Shown: positions 6,407 to 6,772 of the stretch, one piece after another
How the letters are laid out: each line of letters begins with the position of its first letter
Position numbering within the stretch: the first letter of the stretch is position 1
DNA from: Desulfobacterales bacterium
GTDB taxonomy: Bacteria > Desulfobacterota > Desulfobacteria > Desulfobacterales > RPRI01
DNA length: 6,772 nucleotides
Assembly: GCA_030689795.1 (NCBI GenBank)
Contig: JAUYEO010000109.1
Coordinates: 1-6,772, forward strand
Reading direction: 5' to 3'
The notes under the pieces: model-generated
What the model saw: only the letters and a program-made list of their open reading frames with translations
What the model was told of the DNA's origin: nothing
Database searches by the model: none
Position numbers and translations under genes: made by a program

Positions 6407-6484
6407 GCGGCTTTATAAAAATATTACGCTTTTACGACTTTTTACGAGTTCAGCAAAAATCAAATCCTAAAAAGTTTATTTAAA
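6407..6484. repeat. Intergenic gap with TTTTTACGAG repeat, copy 3
   Basis: The 78-base AT-rich gap between parB and the NYN gene contains a third copy of the left-end repeat: 6436-6455 matches 130-149 at 17 of 20 bases. A partial tandem unit, CTTTTACGA, lies just before it (6429-6437). I see no terminator hairpin and no strong ribosome site for the next gene. Confidence 0.5.
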
Positions 6485-6772
6485 ATGCCTCTTCATATAA
6501 TAATAGACGGATATAATCTGATCCGCCAGTCTCCTTCATTAAGCTCTCTCGACCGGAAAGATATCCAGTTTGGGAGAAGGGCGTTGCTTGACCTGCTTGC
6601 TGCCTATAAAAAATTGAGACCGCACAGAATAACCGTTGTCTTCGACGGTATAAGCGATTCTGTCTTTTCATCGGAAAAAGAGAAGATAAAAGGGATTGAG
6701 GTGCGTTTTTCAAGACGCCCCGACTCTGCGGATACGGTGATAAAAGAGCTGGCGTCGGGTTACAGGGAGAAG
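6485..6772 (+). CDS. YacP-like NYN-domain protein, 5' part only
   Basis: An open frame of 96 codons runs from ATG 6485 to the window edge without a stop, so the gene is cut by the window. It begins MPLHIIIDGYNLIRQ, the first strand and acidic residue (Asp8) of the YacP/NYN (PIN-like) fold. VVFDG (Asp54) and RPDSADTVIKE (Asp80, Asp83) give the other expected acidic positions. YacP-family proteins are about 170 residues long, so roughly half is visible. The Bacillus member (Rae1) is a ribosome-associated endoribonuclease; an RNase role here is inferred from the fold. It follows parB in the same direction after 78 bases, perhaps in the same transcript. No clear ribosome site precedes the ATG, but the start fits the domain boundary exactly. 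Confidence 0.85.
   Translation, partial: MPLHIIIDGYNLIRQSPSLSSLDRKDIQFGRRALLDLLAAYKKLRPHRITVVFDGISDSVFSSEKEKIKGIEVRFSRRPDSADTVIKELASGYREK

Overview
This window looks like ordinary chromosome from a Gram-negative, probably deltaproteobacterial (Desulfobacterota) organism. That placement is an inference. It rests on the gene types present (a membrane-anchored GerMN protein, an exported M48 peptidase with TPRs, chromosomal Soj/Spo0J-type ParA and ParB, and a YacP-like NYN protein), on middling base composition, and on intergenic gaps packed with palindromic repeat sequence. No CRISPR array, phage gene, transposase, tRNA or rRNA was found.

Layout from left to right. Bases 1-305 hold no convincing gene. 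They are a mosaic of a nested foldback (1-108), a hairpin-forming 30-base repeat (129-170), a CACAAAG-type inverted repeat (179-258) and a second copy of the 30-base repeat (266-295) that ends 10 bases before the next gene. A two-gene unit follows: a GerMN-domain protein (306-875) and, overlapping it by four bases, an elongation factor G (872-2905). The converging M48-TPR peptidase gene (4561-3101, minus strand) is separated from the EF-G gene by a gap that is almost exactly filled by a 186-base imperfect foldback (2902-3087). A 64-base divergent gap (4562-4625) leads to parA (4626-5390) and parB (5522-6406), which have a strong hairpin between them. The window ends inside a YacP-like NYN-domain gene (6485 to edge), which is preceded by a third copy of the repeat seen at the left end.

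How the genes work together: ParA and ParB are the chromosome origin segregation pair. The M48-TPR protein is probably an envelope protease/chaperone of the BepA type. The EF-G acts in translation, and the NYN protein is probably an RNase. The GerMN/EF-G pairing is a structural coupling of genes with no obvious shared role.

No clearly new protein system is visible. The points most worth a second look are two. The EF-G appears to lack both the domain IV tip histidine and the usual C-terminal tail, and its stop codon lies inside the repeat arm of the downstream foldback. The intergenic repeat families sit at gene ends, and one may also have supplied parA's stop context.
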